The position numbers were made by a program, and so were the translations under genes. Source: DASZUK01 sp035547695 (lineage in GTDB: Bacteria; Actinomycetota; Acidimicrobiia; Acidimicrobiales; RAAP-2). Taken from it: a DNA stretch of 64,000 nt. The first letter of the stretch is position 1. Each line of letters begins with the position of its first letter. Shown one piece after another: positions 16,959-25,563 of the stretch. The notes beneath the pieces are model-generated. The model saw only the letters and a list, made by a program, of their open reading frames with translations, was not told where the DNA came from and made no database searches. The DNA is taken from positions 62,001-126,000 of the forward strand of contig DASZUK010000001.1 in the NCBI GenBank assembly GCA_035547695.1. The letters are read 5' to 3'.

Positions 16959-16993
16959 CGGGCCGGCCTGCGGGCGCCAGCGGGCCGGCCTAC
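16959..16993. terminator. GGCCGGCC-based inverted repeat between convergent genes
   Basis: Two copies of GGGCCGGCCT flank GCGGGCGCCAGC in the 34 bases between the amidase stop and the stop of the minus-strand hydratase. GGCCGGCC is self-complementary, so the two copies can pair on either strand, as expected for a bidirectional terminator. Confidence 0.5.
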
Positions 16994-17832
16994 GGGGTGA
17001 ACGCCATCCGGCCGCCGTCGAGGGCGACGGTGCCGTCGGCCCGGCGGGTGCGGAACACCACCTCGCCGTCGCCGTTCCAGGCCTCGGTGCGCAGGGTCTC
17101 GCCCGGCAGCACCGTGGCCGAGAACCGGACCGCGGTGGCCGTCAACCGGCGGCCGTCGCCGTCGAGGACGGCGTCGATGAGCCCCCGGAGGGCGAACCCG
17201 TAGGTGCACAGCCCGTGCAGGATGGGGCGGTCGAACCCGGCCCGGGCGGCGAAGGTGGGGTCGCTGTGCAGTGGGTTGCGGTCCCCGCTGAGCCGGTACA
17301 GCAGGGCCTGGTCGGGCCGGGTGGGCTGCTCCACGACGACGTCGGGGTCCCGGTCGGGGACCTCGGTGCGCCGGGTGGGGCCGCGGTCGCCGCCGAACCC
17401 GCCGGCCCCGCGGACGAAGGCGGTGGCCCGGGTGGTGAACATGGGCGATCCCGTCGCCGCGTCCACCGACTCGGTCGCCACCTCCACGACGGCGCCGCTG
17501 CCCTTGTCGTAGATGGCGGCGATCCGGCTGGTGGAGGCCACCTCGCCCTCGACCGGGAACGGCGCGTGGAGGTCGAGCTCCTGGGCGCCGTGGACGATGA
17601 ACGCCGGGTCGAAGGCGTCCACCCGGTAGATCAGGTCGGGGTCCGAACCGCCGACCACCACGGCCATCAGCGGCAGGGCCCGCTGGGTGACGCCGATGCT
17701 GTTCTCGGTGGTGAGGGCCAGGTCGTCCACGCCGGCCCCGACGCCGAGGGCGTACAGGATGGCGTCGGAGGCGTCCCACCGGTGCCGCCGGGGCGCGGAG
17801 GTGGCCCCGAGGGCCGACAGGTCGACGGTCAT
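16990..17832 (-). CDS. MaoC-like 2-enoyl-CoA hydratase (two hotdog domains)
   Basis: A 280-residue double-hotdog protein of the multifunctional-enzyme-type hydratase 2 family. The catalytic motif is in the C-terminal half (GDRNPLHSDPTFAARAG, then FDRPILHGLCTYG). The N-terminal half resembles the substrate-binding domain (YALGVGAGVDDL, DPAFIVHGAQEL). It hydrates enoyl-CoAs with bulky acyl groups, as in sterol side-chain beta-oxidation. Its ATG at 17832 faces the divergent CoA-ligase gene across a 138-base gap. Confidence 0.9.
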   Translation of the reverse strand: MTVDLSALGATSAPRRHRWDASDAILYALGVGAGVDDLALTTENSIGVTQRALPLMAVVVGGSDPDLIYRVDAFDPAFIVHGAQELDLHAPFPVEGEVASTSRIAAIYDKGSGAVVEVATESVDAATGSPMFTTRATAFVRGAGGFGGDRGPTRRTEVPDRDPDVVVEQPTRPDQALLYRLSGDRNPLHSDPTFAARAGFDRPILHGLCTYGFALRGLIDAVLDGDGRRLTATAVRFSATVLPGETLRTEAWNGDGEVVFRTRRADGTVALDGGRMAFTP

Positions 17833-17865
17833 GGGCCAAGTATCCGAGCCGCCGCCGGAGGCCGA

Positions 17866-17880
17866 CAATCGTCCAATTGG
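17866..17880. promoter_or_regulatory. CAATCGTCCAA element with CCAATTGG palindrome
   Basis: CAATCGTCCAA (17866-17876) overlaps the 8-bp palindrome CCAATTGG (17873-17880) in the divergent region between the hydratase and CoA-ligase genes. The 11-mer is the exact reverse complement of 11270-11280. It is a candidate operator for both directions. Confidence 0.45.
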
Positions 17881-17970
17881 CGTATTGAGCCTGCTCCGGA
17901 CCGCTCTTACCATCGCCCACGGTGGCCATCGCCCACGGTGGCGCAGGCTGCCGCGGGAGGGTGGGGACGA

Positions 17971-19554
17971 GTGGGGGTCGAGCGCAGGGGACCGACGGGG
18001 GAGACCGTGCCGGGCGCGGTCCGCCGCCAGGCCGAGTGGCGCGGGGACGCCGATGCCCTCGTCATGGACGGCCGGGCGGTGACCTTCGCCGACCTGGACC
18101 GGTCCGCCAACCGGGTGGCCAACGCCCTCCTGGCGCACGGCCTGGTGCCCGGGGGCCGGTTCGCGGTCGTGGACAAGAACAGCCTGGCCTTCTTCCCGCT
18201 GGTCGTCGGCGGCCTCCGGGCCGGCGGGACCCACCTGGCGGTGAACTGGCGGCTGACCCCTCCGGAGATGCGGGTGGTGCTCGGCCGGTCCCGGGCGCAG
18301 GTGGTGTTCGCCGGTGCCGACACCGTCGACCAGGTGGCCGACGCGGTGGCCGATCTCGACGACCCCCCGGCGGTGGTGGTCCTGGCCGACGCGGCGTCCG
18401 GCCCGGGCCGGCCGGCGCTGGACGACTGGTTGGCTCCTCACGGCGACGGCGATCCCGGCGTCGCGGTGTCCGCCGCCGACACCGCCTTCCTGTTCAGCAC
18501 GTCGGGCACCACCGGGGTGCCCAAGGGCGTCCCGGTGTCCCACGACGCCTGCCTCACCCAGGTCCGTGGGCTCGGCCCCCTCCTCGGGTTCCGTGCCGGG
18601 GCGGTCAGCCTGATGGCCATGCCCACCTTCCACATCGCCGGCACCGAATGGACCCTGCAGGGCCTGTACCACGGCGCCACCACCGTGGTCCTCCGGGAGT
18701 TCGACCCCGGCGCGGTGCTGGCCGCCATCCAGGAGCACCGGGTGACCCACGCCATGCTGGTCCCCGCCATGCTGACCTTCCTCCTCGAGGACCCGGCCCT
18801 GGCCGGCACCGACACGTCCGCCGTGGAGACCGTGTCCTACGGCGGGTCCCCCATCGCCCCGTCCACCCTGTCCGCCGCGGTGGACGCCCTGGGGTGCCGG
18901 TTCTTCCAGACCTACGGCATCACCGAGGTGGCCGGGGCCGTGTCGGTGCTGCACGCCGACGACCACGACCCGGCCCGGCCGGAGCTGCTGGCCTCGGCCG
19001 GGCGGCCGGTGCCGTGGTGCGACGTCCGGATCTGCGACCCGGACACCGGGGCGTTCCTGCCGGTGGGATCGGTCGGTGAGGTCTGCGTGCGGTCCCCGGC
19101 CAACATGCCCGGCTACGACGGGGTCCCCAACGAGGAGTCCGGGGCGTTCTTCGGGGAGTGGCTCCGGACCGGGGACGCCGGGTACGTCGACGCCGACGGC
19201 TACCTGTTCCTGCACGACCGGGTGAGGGACATGGTGGTGACCGGCGGCGAGAACGTCTACCCGGTCGAGGTCGAGAACGTGCTGGCCGCCCACCCCGAGG
19301 TGGTGGAGGTGGCCGTCATCGGGGTGCCCAGTGACCGCTGGGGGGAGGCCGTCCACGCCGTGGCCGTCCGGGTGCCCGGCGGGACGGTGACCGCCGAGGA
19401 GCTGGTGGCCTTCGCCCGGCCCCAGCTTGCCGGGTTCAAGCTGCCGAAGTCGGTGGCCTTCGTGGACCGCCTGCCCCGGAACCCGTCGGGGAAGGTCCTG
19501 AAGACCGAGCTGCGCCGGCCGTACTGGGCCGAGCGGGCCCGGGCGGTCGGATGA
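17971..19554 (+). CDS. Acyl-CoA ligase (AMP-binding, FadD-like)
   Basis: A 527-residue adenylate-forming enzyme. The P-loop is FSTSGTTGVPKG (about 171-182), A5 is FQTYGITE near 312, the TGDAGYVD hinge is near 409 and PSGKVLKTELR carries the C-terminal Lys. Size and motifs match medium/short-chain or steroid-ring acyl-CoA synthetases (FadD3/FadD17 type). GTG 17971 follows a GGGAGGGTGGGG stretch. It is the first gene of the beta-oxidation unit and overlaps the acyl-CoA dehydrogenase by 4 bases, so it likely feeds that enzyme. Confidence 0.9.
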   Translation: MGVERRGPTGETVPGAVRRQAEWRGDADALVMDGRAVTFADLDRSANRVANALLAHGLVPGGRFAVVDKNSLAFFPLVVGGLRAGGTHLAVNWRLTPPEMRVVLGRSRAQVVFAGADTVDQVADAVADLDDPPAVVVLADAASGPGRPALDDWLAPHGDGDPGVAVSAADTAFLFSTSGTTGVPKGVPVSHDACLTQVRGLGPLLGFRAGAVSLMAMPTFHIAGTEWTLQGLYHGATTVVLREFDPGAVLAAIQEHRVTHAMLVPAMLTFLLEDPALAGTDTSAVETVSYGGSPIAPSTLSAAVDALGCRFFQTYGITEVAGAVSVLHADDHDPARPELLASAGRPVPWCDVRICDPDTGAFLPVGSVGEVCVRSPANMPGYDGVPNEESGAFFGEWLRTGDAGYVDADGYLFLHDRVRDMVVTGGENVYPVEVENVLAAHPEVVEVAVIGVPSDRWGEAVHAVAVRVPGGTVTAEELVAFARPQLAGFKLPKSVAFVDRLPRNPSGKVLKTELRRPYWAERARAVG

Positions 19555-20753
19555 CGGCCGATCTGGACGCGGTGGCCGCCTGGCGGGCCGAGGTCCGTGG
19601 CTGGTTCGAGCGGCACTCCTCCCCCCGGGTGGGGGCGGTGGCCATCGGCCGGGGGGTGGACGTGGCGCGCTCGCGGGCCTGGCAACGCCGGCTGTTCGCG
19701 GCCGGGCTGACCGGCGTGGACTGGCCCACCCGGTACGGCGGCGGCGGCCGGGCGGCCTGGCAGGCCGCGGTGGTCCGGGAGGAGGCCGCCCGGTTCGCGG
19801 ACACCGCCGACGACGTGTTCGGCACCGGCGTCGGCCTGGTCGGCCCGGCCCTGCTGGCCCACGGCACCGAGGCCCAGCGGGACGCCCACCTCCGGGCCAT
19901 CCTGGCCGGCGACGCGGTCTGGTGCCAACTGTTCAGCGAGCCGGACGCCGGGTCGGACCTGGCCTCCCTCACCACCCGGGCCGACCGGGACGGGGACGGC
20001 TGGGTGGTCAACGGCGGCAAGGTGTGGAGCTCCGGGGCCCACCTGGCCGACTTCGGGCTGCTGCTGGCCCGGACCGACCCGGCCCAGCCCGGCCGCCGGG
20101 GCATCTCGGCCTTCCTGCTGCCGATGCGGCTGCCCGGGGTGGCGGTGCACCCGCTGCGGCAGATGACCGGGGACGCCCACTTCTGCCAGGTGTTCCTGAC
20201 CGATGTCCGGCTGCCCGGCGACGCCCTGCTCGGTGAGCCCGAAGGCGGCTGGGCGGTGACCGGCACCGTGCTGGCCCAGGAGCGGTACCTGGTGGCCGCC
20301 GGGGCCGGGGTCGACCTGCCGGTGGACCGGCTGGCCGCCCTCGGCCGGGACGGCGGCCGAGACGGCGGGGCCCTCGGTCGGGACGGCGGCGGGGCCCTCG
20401 GTCGGGACGGCGGGCCCCCGCTGGCCGGCACCCGCCGGGACCGGGTGGTGCAGGCGGTGATCCGGGCCCGTCTCGTCGGGCTGCTGGCCGACCGCCTGCT
20501 CGGTGACGCCGGCTCCCCGGCCTTCGCGTCGGTCTGCAAGCTGGCCATGGCCGACCACGTGGCCCGCACCGCCGACCTGGCCATGGAGCTGCTCGGCCCC
20601 GCCGCGGCGCTCGGCGCCGACCGGCTGGCCCCGGCCGACGCGAGCTGGCAGGACGCCTTCCTGGGGCAGTGGCTCATCCGCCTCGGCGGCGGCACCGAGC
20701 AGATCCAGCGCACCATCGTCGCCGACCGCCTGCTGGGGCTGCCGCCCGGATGA
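19551..20753 (+). CDS. Acyl-CoA dehydrogenase (FAD)
   Basis: A 400-residue acyl-CoA dehydrogenase. It shows the N-terminal helical domain, the FAD/substrate motif WCQLFSEPDAGSDLASL and the C-terminal GGGTEQIQRTIVADRLLG. A Gly/Arg/Asp-rich insertion with three LGRDGG-like repeats (near residues 264-288) lies between the beta-domain and the C-terminal helices. The usual Glu base position cannot be set by eye. It oxidises the CoA ester made by the preceding ligase. Many actinobacterial members are heteromers of two FadE subunits, but no second FadE is nearby. Confidence 0.88.
   Translation: MTADLDAVAAWRAEVRGWFERHSSPRVGAVAIGRGVDVARSRAWQRRLFAAGLTGVDWPTRYGGGGRAAWQAAVVREEAARFADTADDVFGTGVGLVGPALLAHGTEAQRDAHLRAILAGDAVWCQLFSEPDAGSDLASLTTRADRDGDGWVVNGGKVWSSGAHLADFGLLLARTDPAQPGRRGISAFLLPMRLPGVAVHPLRQMTGDAHFCQVFLTDVRLPGDALLGEPEGGWAVTGTVLAQERYLVAAGAGVDLPVDRLAALGRDGGRDGGALGRDGGGALGRDGGPPLAGTRRDRVVQAVIRARLVGLLADRLLGDAGSPAFASVCKLAMADHVARTADLAMELLGPAAALGADRLAPADASWQDAFLGQWLIRLGGGTEQIQRTIVADRLLGLPPG
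20367..20411 (+). repeat. 21-bp direct repeat (24-bp period) inside dehydrogenase gene
   Basis: ggggccctcggtcgggacggc occurs at 20367-20387 and 20391-20411. It encodes part of the LGRDGG repeats in a surface insertion of the acyl-CoA dehydrogenase. Confidence 0.85.
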
Positions 20754-20837
20754 CCACCGCCCGGATGACCACCGACAGGTCGACCACCGACAGGTCGAGC
20801 ACCGAGAGATCGAGCACAGAGAGATCGAACAGAGAGA
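20748..20837 (+). repeat. 15-bp tandem repeat, six copies, at dehydrogenase/thiolase junction
   Basis: Six adjacent 15-base units run from 20748 to 20837, drifting gradually from ggatgaccaccgaca to gatcgagcacagaga and gatcgaacagagaga. The first unit holds the dehydrogenase stop codon and the last merges into the GAGAGGGAG ribosome site of the thiolase gene. The array is more A-rich than its surroundings. Confidence 0.9.
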
Positions 20838-20850
20838 GAGGGAGCAATCG

Positions 20851-22002
20851 ATGACCGAGGCGTACATCGTCGACGCGGTACGGACCCCCACCGGCAAGAA
20901 GGGCGGCGGGCTGGCCCACGTGCACCCGGCCGACCTCGGGGCCCACGTCATGGCCGCCGTGTTGGACCGGACCGGGGTGGACCCCGCCGCGGTGGACGAC
21001 GTGGTGTTCGGCACCGTGGACATGCTGGGGCCCAACGCGGCCAACGTCACCCGGACGGCGTGGCTGACCGCGGGGTTCCCCGAGTCGGTGCCGGCCACCA
21101 CGGTGGACCGGCAGTGCGGGTCGTCGCAGCAGGCCGTCCACTTCGCCGCCCAGGCGGTCATGTCCGGGTCGATGGACGTGGTGGTGGCGGGCGGGCTGCA
21201 GAACATGAGCCTCATCCCGTTCGGCCACAGCTCGTTCGCCGCCGAGCCGTTCGGCATCCCCGACCCCTGGACCACGTCGCCGGGGTTCACCGCCCGCTTC
21301 GGCAAGCACACGGCCAACCAGTTCCGCAGCGCCGACGACATCGCCCGGCAGTGGGGGATCTCGCGGGAGGACATGGAACGGTTCTCGCTGCGGAGCCACC
21401 AGCGGGCCGTCCAGGCCATCGACGAAGGCCGGTTCGACAACGAGGTGGTGGCCTTCGAGGGGGTGACCGTCGACGAGGGACCGCGGCGGGACAGCACCCT
21501 GGAGAAGATGGCCACGCTGAAACCGGTGGTGGAGGGCACCGGGATCACCGCCGCGGTGTCCAGCCAGATGTCCGACGCGGCCAGCGCCGTCCTGGTGGTG
21601 TCCGAGCAGGGACTGGCGGACCACGGCCTGACGCCGCGGGCCCGGGTGCACCACATGACGGTGGCCGGCGCCGACTACCGGCTGATGCTGACCGGCCCGC
21701 TGGCCGCCACCGAGCGGGCACTGGCCAGGACCGGGATGTCCATCGACGACTTCGACCTGTTCGAGGTCAACGAGGCCTTCGCCTCGGTGCCGCTGGCCTG
21801 GCTGAAGGCGACCGGTGCCGACCCGGACCGGCTGAACGTCAACGGCGGTGCCATCGCCCTCGGCCACCCCATCGGGGCCACCGGGGCCAAGCTGATGGCC
21901 ACCATGCTGAACGAGCTGGAGCGGACCGGTGGCCGGTACGGGCTGGAGACGGTCTGCGAGAACGGCGGCCTGGCCAACCTGACCATCATCGAGCGGCTCT
22001 GA
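20851..22002 (+). CDS. Acetyl-CoA acyltransferase (thiolase, FadA-like)
   Basis: A 383-residue thiolase. The nucleophilic Cys lies in TVDRQCGSSQQA near residue 90, the catalytic His in ALGHPIGATG near 336, and the second Cys in CENGGLAN near 371, a slight variant of CxGGG. It carries out the final thiolytic step of beta-oxidation and resembles the FadA6-type enzymes of steroid-ring degradation. ATG 20851 lies 7 bases after GAGAGGGAG. With the ligase and dehydrogenase upstream it gives most of a beta-oxidation round. The hydratase step may come from the divergent MaoC gene. Confidence 0.92.
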   Translation: MTEAYIVDAVRTPTGKKGGGLAHVHPADLGAHVMAAVLDRTGVDPAAVDDVVFGTVDMLGPNAANVTRTAWLTAGFPESVPATTVDRQCGSSQQAVHFAAQAVMSGSMDVVVAGGLQNMSLIPFGHSSFAAEPFGIPDPWTTSPGFTARFGKHTANQFRSADDIARQWGISREDMERFSLRSHQRAVQAIDEGRFDNEVVAFEGVTVDEGPRRDSTLEKMATLKPVVEGTGITAAVSSQMSDAASAVLVVSEQGLADHGLTPRARVHHMTVAGADYRLMLTGPLAATERALARTGMSIDDFDLFEVNEAFASVPLAWLKATGADPDRLNVNGGAIALGHPIGATGAKLMATMLNELERTGGRYGLETVCENGGLANLTIIERL

Positions 22003-22010
22003 CGCCGCCA

Positions 22011-22913
22011 ATGGCCATGTCGACCCCGGGGGTGGGCGGGTACCGGATAGCTTCGGTGGCCGTGCCGATCGACGCTGCTCCGGAGGACCCGAGTACCGCC
22101 GGTCCCCGGCTGGCCGACCTGCGGTCCCCCCGGGTGGCCGAGCTGGTGGCCGACCACCTCCGGCGCCGCATCCTGAGCGGCGACCTCGACGACGGCGAGC
22201 TGCTCCCCAAAGAGGAGGAGCTCCGGGGCCAGTACCCGGTGTCCAAGCCGTCGTTCCGGGAGGCCATGCGCATCCTGGAGGCCGAGGGCCTCATCACCGT
22301 CCGCCGGGGCAACGTCGGGGGCGCCGTCGTCCACCGACCGTCGGCCAACAACGTCGCCTACACCATGGCCATGGTGCTGGCCACCCGGAACGCCGGGGTC
22401 AGCGACGTGGCCCGGGCCCTGCGGGAGTGCGAGCCGACCTGCGCCGCGCTGTGCGCCGAGCGGACCGACCGCCGCCGCCAGGTGGTCCCGAAGCTCCGCA
22501 AGGTCCACAAGGAGTCCCGCCGGGACCTCGGTGACCTGGTCTACGCCACCACGGTGTCCCGGCGGTTCCACGAGGCCCTGGTGCAGTACTGCGGGAACGA
22601 GTCCCTGATCCTGATGGTGGGGGCGCTGGAGGCCATCTGGTCCAGCCACGAGACCGGGTGGGCCAGCCGGATCCGGGACCCCGAGTCCGTGCCGATCGAA
22701 GAGCGCCGCGCCGCCTTCGACGTCCACGAGCAGATGATCCAGTTGATCGACGACGGGGACAGCGACCGGGTCCGGGAGCTGGCCGCCGCCCACCTGGCCG
22801 TCGCCCAGACCTACCCCCGGCCGGACGGGCCGGGGACCATCGACCCGATGCGCATCCCGCTCCGGCCGGCCGCGGACCGGTCGTCGTCGGCCCGGGGGGG
22901 TCCCTGGGGATGA
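22011..22913 (+). CDS. FadR/GntR-family transcriptional regulator
   Basis: A 300-residue regulator. The winged helix-turn-helix spans about 40-105 (LVADHLRRRILSGDLDDGELLPKEEEL, SFREAMRILEAEGLITVRRG). The rest is an all-helical FCD-like effector domain (SRRFHEALVQYCGNES, metal/acid-binding His pattern). It is a clear paralogue of the regulator at 51211-51993. ATG 22011 is only 8 bases from the thiolase stop. ATG 22017 or GTG 22062 are alternatives. Family members usually repress catabolic operons and are released by an acid or acyl-CoA, so it is a candidate regulator of this unit. Confidence 0.85.
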   Translation: MAMSTPGVGGYRIASVAVPIDAAPEDPSTAGPRLADLRSPRVAELVADHLRRRILSGDLDDGELLPKEEELRGQYPVSKPSFREAMRILEAEGLITVRRGNVGGAVVHRPSANNVAYTMAMVLATRNAGVSDVARALRECEPTCAALCAERTDRRRQVVPKLRKVHKESRRDLGDLVYATTVSRRFHEALVQYCGNESLILMVGALEAIWSSHETGWASRIRDPESVPIEERRAAFDVHEQMIQLIDDGDSDRVRELAAAHLAVAQTYPRPDGPGTIDPMRIPLRPAADRSSSARGGPWG

Positions 22914-23845
22914 CCGCGGCCCCGGCCGGTCCGGCGGGTCCGGGCGGTGCGGCTAGCCCGGGCGGCCCGGGCGGCCGGCTGTTCACCGACGAGGAGCTCG
23001 CCGCCGTCGGCCGGTCCCCCTGGCGGGCCGCCGCCGACGCCGTCCGACAGGGGCGGTACGACGACGCCCGGGTCCTGGTCGCCCGCACCGAGGACAACTG
23101 CCGGGCCCAGATGGACCGGTACAACGGCTGGCTGGGCAGCATCGCCCTGGCCGCGGCCGAACGGTGGGGCCAGGCCGGCGGGACCATGTTGGCCGTGGCC
23201 ACCCGCCGGTTCTTCGCCGCCTCGCCGGACCTGGCGGCCACCGGGGCGGACGATCCGCCACCCCTGGTCGAGCTGGCCGTGGTCGAACTGGAACGGTGGC
23301 TGGAACGGTGGCGGCGCACCATCGACTTCCACCGGGACTGGATCTCGGCCCTGCTGAGCGCGGTCTACCGCACCCACGGCGTCGACGCGCTGGAGGCGGT
23401 GCTCCGGACCTGCGGCGCCCAGGGCCTGATGGGATCGGTGGAGGCCTTCAACCGGCGGGATGCCAGGGACCGCCTGGTGTCCTTCGTCGCCCTCCTCCAC
23501 GGGCACTTCACCGAGCTGGACGTCACCGAGGACGACCGGAAGTTCGTCATCGCCCAGGACCCCTGCGGCACCTGCTCCCGCCAGGTCCTCGACGGCCGGT
23601 ACGGGCCACCGGTGGACCTGGCGGTGGTGGAGGAGCGGCACCCGGCCACCTGGGGGCGGGGGACCACCACCATCTACCGCAGCCACGTCCCGGTGTGGCA
23701 CGTCGAGATGGCCCGGGAGCACTTCGGGGTGCCGTGGCCGGTGAACCAGTGCCCGCACGGCGTCGACGGCGGGCCGTGCCGGATCCTGCTGTACAAGGAC
23801 CCCTACGACCCCGAGGCCAACGACCAGGTGCCCGGCGGGGCCTAG
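22910..23845 (+). CDS. Uncharacterised protein with Cys-rich C-terminal motif
   Basis: A 311-residue protein that I do not recognise. A Gly/Pro-rich 25-residue start is followed by a helical region (ARTEDNCRAQMDRYNGWLG, ELERWLERWRRTIDFHRDW) and a C-terminal domain with DPCGTCSRQVLDGRYG and NQCPHGVDGGPCRILLYKDP. CxxC plus C/H/C could bind Zn2+ or an Fe-S cluster. It overlaps the regulator stop (ATGA), so it belongs to the beta-oxidation unit. It shares the CTAG stop with the convergent cyclase gene. It has no signal peptide and no membrane span. Confidence 0.7.
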   Translation: MTAAPAGPAGPGGAASPGGPGGRLFTDEELAAVGRSPWRAAADAVRQGRYDDARVLVARTEDNCRAQMDRYNGWLGSIALAAAERWGQAGGTMLAVATRRFFAASPDLAATGADDPPPLVELAVVELERWLERWRRTIDFHRDWISALLSAVYRTHGVDALEAVLRTCGAQGLMGSVEAFNRRDARDRLVSFVALLHGHFTELDVTEDDRKFVIAQDPCGTCSRQVLDGRYGPPVDLAVVEERHPATWGRGTTTIYRSHVPVWHVEMAREHFGVPWPVNQCPHGVDGGPCRILLYKDPYDPEANDQVPGGA

Positions 23846-24840
23846 AACAGGGCGATCGGGTTCACCGGGCTGCCGGTGCCGCCGTCGATGCGGAGCGGCC
23901 CGGTGACGAACAGGAACTCCCAGCGGCCCAGGCGGTCGCACCATTCGGCCGGGTCCTCGAAGTCGCCGTTGTCCAGCAGCCACAGCCCCATGGCCACGAT
24001 GCCGACCCGGTGCACCGGCAGGGCCGGCCGGTCGTACCCCGACGGCACCACCTCCTGGGAGGTGTCCGACCCGATGAGCGCCACCTGGCGCTCGTGGAGC
24101 CACGGCAGGCAGGCCGCGTGCCAGCCGGGCTGGCCGGTGGCCAGCATGTCCTCGTGGCCGTGCCGCCGCCGCTTGGCCCCGTACCCGGTCCGCAACAGCA
24201 CGGCGTCGCCCGGCCCGACGCGGACCCCCTGCCGTTCCTCGGCCGCCTCCAGGTCCTCGGGGAACACCCCGTCCCCGCCGCCCAGCCATGCCACCGACCG
24301 GACCGGCGGGATGTCGAGCAGGACCCCGCGGGTGGTGATGCCGGAGGCGGCGGCGAGGACGGACTGTTCCAACGCACCGGACCGGGCCGTCACCGACGCC
24401 GCCGGCCGGCCGTTGTACAGCCGCCCCTCCCACACCCCGTGGGCCAGGGCGTCGACGTGGGTGACGTCGAAGCCGTGGAAGGCCAGGCCGATGTACTCCA
24501 TCGGTCCCCACGCCCGGCTGCGCTGCGGGTCCCTCGGATCGGCCGGCTCGCCGGTCACCAGCATGTGCCGCTGCGGGGCGCCCGCGATCTGGTCCGGCCG
24601 GTGCTCCGCCACGATGTCCAGGGCGCAGGACACCCCGACCCCCTCGGTGACGGTGGCCACCGCCCGGCGCACCACGTCGGGGGTGACGAAGTTCAGGGTC
24701 CCCCGCTCGTCGTCCGGGCCCCACCGCCCCCAGTTGGACAGCTCGTCGAAGTAGGCCAGCACCTCGTCCTGGGTCGGTGGCTGCCTTGGCCGCTGCCTCG
24801 GTGGCTGCCCTGGCGACTGGCCCGGCGGTCGGCTCGTCAT
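23842..24840 (-). CDS. Cyclase-family (kynurenine formamidase-like) metal-dependent hydrolase
   Basis: A 332-residue cyclase-family protein. The metal motif is FHGFDVTHVDALAH, a variant of the family HxGTHxDxxxH, with downstream PGDAVLLRTGYG and IGSDTSQEVVP. Family members hydrolyse amides or cyclic esters or act on aromatic acids, using Zn2+ or Mn2+. The N-terminus is a Gln/Pro/Arg-rich repeat tail. The start at 24840 overlaps the cupin gene stop by 4 bases, which indicates one minus-strand unit. The gene ends on the same CTAG as the opposing gene. Confidence 0.85.
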   Translation of the reverse strand: MTSRPPGQSPGQPPRQRPRQPPTQDEVLAYFDELSNWGRWGPDDERGTLNFVTPDVVRRAVATVTEGVGVSCALDIVAEHRPDQIAGAPQRHMLVTGEPADPRDPQRSRAWGPMEYIGLAFHGFDVTHVDALAHGVWEGRLYNGRPAASVTARSGALEQSVLAAASGITTRGVLLDIPPVRSVAWLGGGDGVFPEDLEAAEERQGVRVGPGDAVLLRTGYGAKRRRHGHEDMLATGQPGWHAACLPWLHERQVALIGSDTSQEVVPSGYDRPALPVHRVGIVAMGLWLLDNGDFEDPAEWCDRLGRWEFLFVTGPLRIDGGTGSPVNPIALF

Positions 24841-25415
24841 GGTGCGCCGGTCCCCTGCTCAGTGCCGTGCCAGGCATCGCCGGATGGGGCCGACCCGGGC
24901 GGGGCCGACCCGGGCGGGGCCGACCCGGAGGTGGCCGACCCGGAGGTGGCCGACCCGGGCGTGGCCGACCCGGAGGTGGCCGCCGGAGCCGGTGGGGTGA
25001 CCGGCCCGTCGAGGCCGTCCAGGTTCACCACGATGGACTCCTGGGTGCTGCGGGCCAGGATGACGAACGCCTCCTCTGTGCCCGGGTTCTCCTCGCGGTG
25101 CGGCAGGTAGGGGGGGACGAACACGTAGTCGCCGGGACCGGCCTCGATCCGCCGTTCGACGCCGCCTTCGGCGTAGACGAAGACGGGATGGCCGGCCACC
25201 ACGTAGATGGCGCTCTCGGACTCCCCGTGGTGGTGGTCGGCGGAGCGGACGTGCGGCGCCACGTGGTTCTCGCCCAGCCAGATCCGCTCCGACCCGGCGG
25301 TCCGGCCGGAGATGCCCTCGTACCGGACCATCCCGGCGCTCTGCGCGGTGTCGGCGCGGCGGGCCGCGGCCGGTACGTGGCGGATGGCCGGTCCGGGGTC
25401 GCTGCTGTCCGGCAT
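24837..25415 (-). CDS. Cupin-domain protein with repetitive C-terminal tail
   Basis: A 192-residue protein. Residues about 35-130 form a cupin: metal-ligand motif VRSADHHHGESESAIYVVAG and second motif PGDYVFVPPYLPHREEN. Family members are small dioxygenases, isomerases or sensors. The last 50 residues are a GSATSGSAPP repeat from a 15-bp tandem array. ATG 25415 follows a GAGGAGG ribosome site. Its neighbour is a cyclase-type hydrolase, so it may act on the same aromatic or cyclic acid. Confidence 0.85.
   Translation of the reverse strand: MPDSSDPGPAIRHVPAAARRADTAQSAGMVRYEGISGRTAGSERIWLGENHVAPHVRSADHHHGESESAIYVVAGHPVFVYAEGGVERRIEAGPGDYVFVPPYLPHREENPGTEEAFVILARSTQESIVVNLDGLDGPVTPPAPAATSGSATPGSATSGSATSGSAPPGSAPPGSAPSGDAWHGTEQGTGAP
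24886..24975 (-). repeat. 15-bp tandem repeat, six copies, in cupin C-terminal tail
   Basis: Units ggggccgacccgggc and gtggccgacccggag alternate through six copies (24886-24975) with a partial seventh. On the coding strand they give a five-residue GSA(T/P)(S/P) repeat. Confidence 0.9.
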
Positions 25416-25429
25416 CGGGTTGCCTCCTC

Positions 25430-25509
25430 GGGGTGCTCGGTGGTCGGGTGGTCGGGTGCTCGGCGGTCGGGTGCTCGGGGTGCTCGGTGGTCGAATGGTC
25501 AGCGGTCGG
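25430..25509. repeat. Degenerate ggtggtcgggtgctc repeats upstream of cupin gene
   Basis: The bases between the cupin start and the A+T-rich promoter island consist of repeated units such as ggtggtcggg, ggtgctcggc and ggtcgggtgctcggg, with period 10-15. I see no open frame of interest in them. Confidence 0.7.
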
Positions 25510-25563
25510 ACGGCCGGCGGCCGTCACCTTTTTGGCCGCTGACCTTCACCGATCCGACGCACG

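Noticed and set aside
19257..21656. About 800-codon open frame on the minus strand opposite the ligase, dehydrogenase and thiolase
   Set aside because: It crosses three well-supported plus-strand genes and its product has no recognisable motif.
20748..24975. Regular repeats that could be taken for a CRISPR array
   Set aside because: Units are contiguous, 15 bp, drift gradually and have no spacers or cas genes nearby.
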